A stretch of 8,558 bases of DNA from an uncultured Collinsella sp. (GTDB lineage: Bacteria; Actinomycetota; Coriobacteriia; Coriobacteriales; Coriobacteriaceae). The notes under the pieces were generated by a model, which worked only from the letters and a program-made list of their open reading frames with translations, searched no databases and was not told where the DNA came from. The DNA is taken from positions 1 to 8,558 of the forward strand of contig URLR01000074.1 of assembly GCA_900548815.1 (NCBI GenBank), given 5' to 3'. Position numbers and translations under genes: made by a program. How positions within the stretch are numbered: the first letter of the stretch is position 1; every line of letters begins with the position of its first letter. Shown here in pieces: positions 5,872-8,558 of this stretch.

Positions 5872-5912
5872 GTGTCGGTGTGGAAATCGTCAACTGGGGA
5901 AGAGGAATGCCG

Positions 5913-6575
5913 ATGGGGGCGTTGGAGATAGGCAAACGGCCGGTTGTGCTGTTCGATTTTGACGGCACGGTGGCAGATACGGGCCGGGCGGTGATGACCT
6001 CGACGCGCAAGACGCTGGCTGCGCGCGGGTTTTCGGAGGCGCAGATGGGTGATCTGCGCCGCATGATCGGGCCTCCGCTGTGGAAGAGCTTTTACGACTT
6101 TTATGGCTTCTCGCGCGAGGAGTCGCTTGTGGTGGCCGACGAGTACCGCGCCTTTTTTGATGAGCTGGGACCGGAGGAGTACCCCGTGTTCGATGGGATC
6201 CCCGAGCTGCTGGATGGGTTGGCCGCCCGGGGCAAGCGTATGGCCGTGGCGACGTCGCGTATGGAGGCGAAGTGCATCGACATGGTGCGTGAGCTGGGTC
6301 TTTCTCAGTTCGAAGCCGTGGTCGGCATGAATCCGCCGCAGGGACGCGAGACCAAAGCCGATTCGGTCCGCGATGCCCTGGTGGCCCTGGGCGCGATCGC
6401 GGACGATGCCGTGATGATCGGCGATCGCTTTAACGACGTCGAGGGCGCGCACGCGATGGGCGTGCCGTGCATCGGCATCTATTCGGGCGCGGCGGCGCCG
6501 GGCGAGCATGAGGCAGCGGGTGCCGATGCGGTGGTGCACTCGGTGGCCGAGCTTGCTAAACTTTTCGCTATCTAA
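5913..6575 (+). CDS. HAD-superfamily phosphatase, phosphoglycolate phosphatase-like
   Basis: A predicted cytosolic magnesium-dependent phosphatase of the HAD superfamily, Gph/PpaX-like subgroup, about 220 residues. Motif I is VVLFDFDGT (nucleophile Asp15, acid/base Asp17). A helical alpha cap follows (about 28-95), then motif II VATSRME, a motif III lysine in GRETKADSV and motif IV MIGDRFNDVEGA with its metal-binding Asp pair. All catalytic positions are present. The substrate cannot be read from sequence; phosphoglycolate, pyrophosphate and small sugar phosphates are typical for relatives. Three starts compete in frame: GTG 5880, ATG 5907 and ATG 5913. I prefer 5913 because AAGAGGA ends six bases before it; 5907 is nearly as good. 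The dipeptidase gene follows in the same direction 54 bp downstream, so the two may share a transcript. Confidence 0.9.
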   Translation: MGALEIGKRPVVLFDFDGTVADTGRAVMTSTRKTLAARGFSEAQMGDLRRMIGPPLWKSFYDFYGFSREESLVVADEYRAFFDELGPEEYPVFDGIPELLDGLAARGKRMAVATSRMEAKCIDMVRELGLSQFEAVVGMNPPQGRETKADSVRDALVALGAIADDAVMIGDRFNDVEGAHAMGVPCIGIYSGAAAPGEHEAAGADAVVHSVAELAKLFAI

Positions 6576-6629
6576 TGACGTAATGTGAGGGGCGGGCACG
6601 CTCGCCGCTCATTGCTAAGGAGGTCGTCC

Positions 6630-8066
6630 ATGAATCAGGTGGAGCAGAGCGTCGCCGAGTATGTCGACGAGGTCTGGGAGGATGTCGTCGCCGATATCGA
6701 GCAGCTGGTGAGCTATCCGTCCGTGGCCGTTGCTGCCGATGCGGAGCCCGGTGTGCCGTTTGGCCGCCCGGTCCGTGATGCGCTCGATTGCGCGCTCGGC
6801 ATTGCGCAAAAGCTCGGCTACCAGACGAGCGATGACGAGGGTTATGTGGGCATCGCCGATATCCCGGGGCGCGGCGATAAGCAGCTTGCGACCATCTGCC
6901 ATGTGGACGTGGTGCCTGCCGGCCCCGGTTGGAACACCGACCCGTTTGCGATGGAGCGTCGCGAGGGCTGGCTGCTCGGTCGCGGCGTGATCGACGACAA
7001 GGGCCCGGCGGTGCTGTCGCTCTACGCTGGTGCTTATCTGCTCAGGCACGGCATTGTGCCGCGCTATACCTTCCGCGCGCTGCTGGGCTGCGATGAGGAA
7101 GTGGGCATGTCCGACGTTCACCATTATCTGGAGAACCACACAGACCCCGATTTCCTGTTTACGCCCGATGCCGAGTTCCCGGTTTGCAATGCCGAGAAGG
7201 GCCAGTTTGGGGCGACGTTTGTGAGCCCCAAGATCGACGGCGGGCGCATCGTGTCCTGGAGCGGTGCCGAGGCGAGCAACGCCATTCCGTCGCAGTCTAT
7301 CTGCGAACTCGCGATTGCCGCCGATGAGCTGCCGGCACCGGTCGAGAACGCCGACCGCCTGGAGATCACGACGCTCGATAACGGGCATGCGCAGATTTTT
7401 GCCCACGGTATTGGCGGTCACGCCTCGATGCCCGAGGGAACGATCAATGCCGTCGGCCTTATCGTGGCGTATCTGCGCGAGGCCGAGGACGCGTTTGGTG
7501 CCCGTGGCGAGCGCCTGCTGACGCCTGCCGAGCACGAGTGTGTCAAGTTTTTGGCTTTTGTGCATGCGGACGCCTATGGCCGCGGCCTGGGCATCGACGC
7601 GACGAGCCCCGCGTTTGGCCCGCTCACCTGCAACCCCGGCGTCATCCGTGTGGCGGATGGCCACATCGAGCAGGTCATTGACGTGCGTTTCCCCGATAGC
7701 ACCAGTGCCGATACCATCTGCGAGCAGCTCGAGCCGCTCGTGGGCCGCTTTGGTGTGACGTGTCGCGTGGGTCGTGCCAAGGTGCCGTTCTCAGTCTCTG
7801 CCGACGATCCGGCCGTGAAGGCGCTTATCGATACCTACAACGAGTTTACGGGCAAGCATGCCGAGCCCTTTGCCATGGGCGGCGGCACGTACGCGCGCAA
7901 CTTTGCCCGCGCCGTATCGTTTGGCCCCGAGGAGACCGGCCTGGAGCTGCCCGCATGGGGCGGCCAGATGCACGGCCCCAACGAGTGCGCCAATGAGGAA
8001 CAGCTTAAACAGGCGCTCAAGATCTACATCGTGGCCATCCTGCGCTTGAATGAGCTAGAGCTGTAG
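6630..8066 (+). CDS. pepV: M20-family dipeptidase, PepV-like (Sapep)
   Basis: A 478-residue predicted di-zinc aminopeptidase or dipeptidase of peptidase family M20, closest in pattern to PepV/Sapep (usual length about 470). It would release amino acids from imported dipeptides in the cytosol. Metal-site motifs are in the expected order: CHVDVVPAG (His91, Asp93), GRGVIDDKGP (bridging Asp122), CDEEVGMSD (Glu156 catalytic, Glu157), FTPDAEFP (Asp180) and MHGPNE (His448). The large insertion lid typical of PepV lies between about 200 and 385, including FAHGIGGHASMPE. The start is ATG 6630, with an excellent AAGGAGG at 6617-6623 seven bases before it; an in-frame upstream extension to 6585 has no comparable site. 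The hairpin region and a rho-independent terminator follow. Confidence 0.93.
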   Translation: MNQVEQSVAEYVDEVWEDVVADIEQLVSYPSVAVAADAEPGVPFGRPVRDALDCALGIAQKLGYQTSDDEGYVGIADIPGRGDKQLATICHVDVVPAGPGWNTDPFAMERREGWLLGRGVIDDKGPAVLSLYAGAYLLRHGIVPRYTFRALLGCDEEVGMSDVHHYLENHTDPDFLFTPDAEFPVCNAEKGQFGATFVSPKIDGGRIVSWSGAEASNAIPSQSICELAIAADELPAPVENADRLEITTLDNGHAQIFAHGIGGHASMPEGTINAVGLIVAYLREAEDAFGARGERLLTPAEHECVKFLAFVHADAYGRGLGIDATSPAFGPLTCNPGVIRVADGHIEQVIDVRFPDSTSADTICEQLEPLVGRFGVTCRVGRAKVPFSVSADDPAVKALIDTYNEFTGKHAEPFAMGGGTYARNFARAVSFGPEETGLELPAWGGQMHGPNECANEEQLKQALKIYIVAILRLNELEL

Positions 8067-8069
8067 GGC

Positions 8070-8163
8070 TTCCCCAGGCACCCGACCTTGCCCCTCAAAC
8101 CGTCGCTTGCGTACCAAAGTACGCGGCGCTCCTCTTTCGGGGCAATCTCGGGCACCTGGAAAA
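8070..8163. repeat. 94-bp imperfect palindrome with symmetric internal loops
   Basis: All paired blocks share one axis (position sum 16233): TT/AA (8070-8071/8162-8163), CCAGG/CCTGG (8074-8078/8155-8159), CCCGA/TCGGG (8081-8085/8148-8152), TTGCCCC/GGGGCAA (8088-8094/8139-8145) and GCGTAC/GTACGC (8109-8114/8119-8124) with a CAAA loop. The outer blocks are separated by symmetric 2x2 mismatches, and a large 14x14 unpaired region precedes the tip. It begins 4 bp after the dipeptidase stop. It may be a dispersed element, a processing site or a structured 3' UTR; I do not recognise a named RNA family. Confidence 0.75.
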
Positions 8164-8200
8164 CCCCTATATCCTGCTTGGATACAAACTTGCATAACGA

Positions 8201-8227
8201 GCCCGGTGCTTCGGCCCGGGCTTTTTC
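8201..8227 (+). terminator. Rho-independent terminator after the dipeptidase gene
   Basis: The stem AGCCCGG (8201-8207) / CCGGGCT (8217-8223) encloses a loop with a TTCG core and is followed by a T-run through 8227. It would end transcription of the HAD-dipeptidase unit about 150 bp after the dipeptidase stop. Confidence 0.9.
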
Positions 8228-8455
8228 TGTTGTGGTGGGATAGCCGTTGGGGACGTTCCTCTGGTGTAAAAGGCGGGCCATGCTTGGCGGCGGGTTTGTT
8301 ATTCGTTTGTAAAGCCGAGTCGCGCTTGCGGTAAGGGTCTATCAGATGCCCGTAAGAAACCGTAGTTGGCGCGGGCGATGCCCGGTCGGGGCCGTATCTT
8401 TCCAAACAGCAAAGCGGGCAGGGTGCCCGCGAGTCGCATGTATGAAAGGAAGATC
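8228..8455 (+). promoter_or_regulatory. Leader/promoter region of the lipoprotein gene
   Basis: No gene is seen here. A segment at about 8248-8265 (TTGGGGACGTTCCTC) looks like a dispersed repeat I associate with Coriobacteriia intergenic regions, which is an impression only. From about 8320 the sequence is GC-rich with several short complementary blocks. The clearest is a hairpin GCGGGCA (8414-8420) / TGCCCGC (8424-8430) with a GGG loop, 13 bp before the Shine-Dalgarno. I compared it from memory with common riboswitch cores and found no match. No convincing promoter hexamers were found. Confidence 0.4.
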
Positions 8456-8558
8456 ATGCTCGATCAGGCTTATTCTCGTCGTCAGTTCCTCGGCCTCGCT
8501 GGTGGTCTTGCCAGCATCGTCGGACTCGGTCTTGTTGGCTGCGGTGGTTCCAATGCCG
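8456..8558 (+). CDS. Tat-exported lipoprotein, N-terminus only (cut by window end)
   Basis: Only the first 34 residues are present. They form a textbook signal: the twin-arginine motif SRRQFLGLAG (residues 7-16), a hydrophobic stretch (LASIVGLGLV) and a lipobox LVGC at about residues 26-29, with Cys29 the predicted lipidation site, followed by a GGSN linker. Folded export by the Tat system and lipid anchoring at the outer face of the membrane are therefore predicted. In Coriobacteriia, proteins starting this way are often ABC-transporter solute-binding proteins, but the mature domain is outside the window and the substrate cannot be named. ATG 8456 has an AAAGGAAG Shine-Dalgarno at 8445-8452. 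An overlapping ATG at 8442 is in another frame. Confidence 0.85.
   Translation, partial: MLDQAYSRRQFLGLAGGLASIVGLGLVGCGGSNA

Noticed and set aside
5859..6599. 246-residue open frame on - over the HAD gene
   Set aside because: Antisense shadow; it is rich in His and Arg with no motifs, and the + frame has all four HAD motifs.
6615..7664. 349-residue open frame on - over the dipeptidase gene
   Set aside because: Antisense shadow; the + frame holds the full M20 metal site.
8320..8430. Riboswitch in front of the lipoprotein gene
   Set aside because: Hairpins are visible, but I could not match any known riboswitch core from memory.
1..8558. CRISPR array or tRNA gene as an island attachment site
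   Set aside because: No regularly spaced repeats and no tRNA-like cloverleaf or T-loop were seen on either strand.

Overview
This looks like the left end of a draft-assembly contig from a fairly high-GC Gram-positive gut-type bacterium. The gene families, the base composition and a Tat-dependent lipoprotein make Coriobacteriia, possibly Collinsella, my best guess. That is an inference from general familiarity; there is no rRNA or marker gene here to prove it. The first 42 bases are not biological: they read as an Illumina Nextera i5 index plus adapter ending in the Tn5 mosaic end.

Layout. 45-380: the 3' part of a LOG-family (lysine decarboxylase-like) gene, cut by the adapter. 381-4601: an accessory insert, visibly more AT-rich than its flanks. 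It holds a palindromic operator, a DinJ-YafQ type II toxin-antitoxin pair on +, and on - a 1003-residue primase-helicase of the type NCBI calls TOTE conflict system archaeo-eukaryotic primase protein, followed by about 420 bp without a convincing gene. 4602-4727: a second, diverged copy (116 of 126 bases identical) of the last 126 bp of the LOG gene, including its stop. The accessory segment therefore sits between direct repeats of a host gene's 3' end, as expected for an element targeting that end, although no integrase is present. 4739-4880: two different palindromic elements in tandem, the second also present at 1113-1184. 4896-5756 (-): a DegV-family fatty-acid-binding protein. 5913-6575 (+): a HAD phosphatase. 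6630-8066 (+): a PepV-like M20 dipeptidase. 8067-8455: a long symmetric imperfect palindrome, a rho-independent terminator and a GC-rich leader. 8456-8558: the start of a Tat-exported lipoprotein, cut by the window end.

Function. The housekeeping part (DegV, HAD phosphatase, dipeptidase, lipoprotein) is ordinary metabolism and nutrient uptake. The insert combines an addiction module with a large primase/helicase that is a predicted defence or conflict effector. The most interesting signals are the LOG 3'-end duplication, the apparently degenerate phospholipase-D-like C-terminus of the primase-helicase, and a palindromic repeat family whose two copies differ by a compensatory base-pair change and whose left copy supplies the stop codon of the primase-helicase gene.
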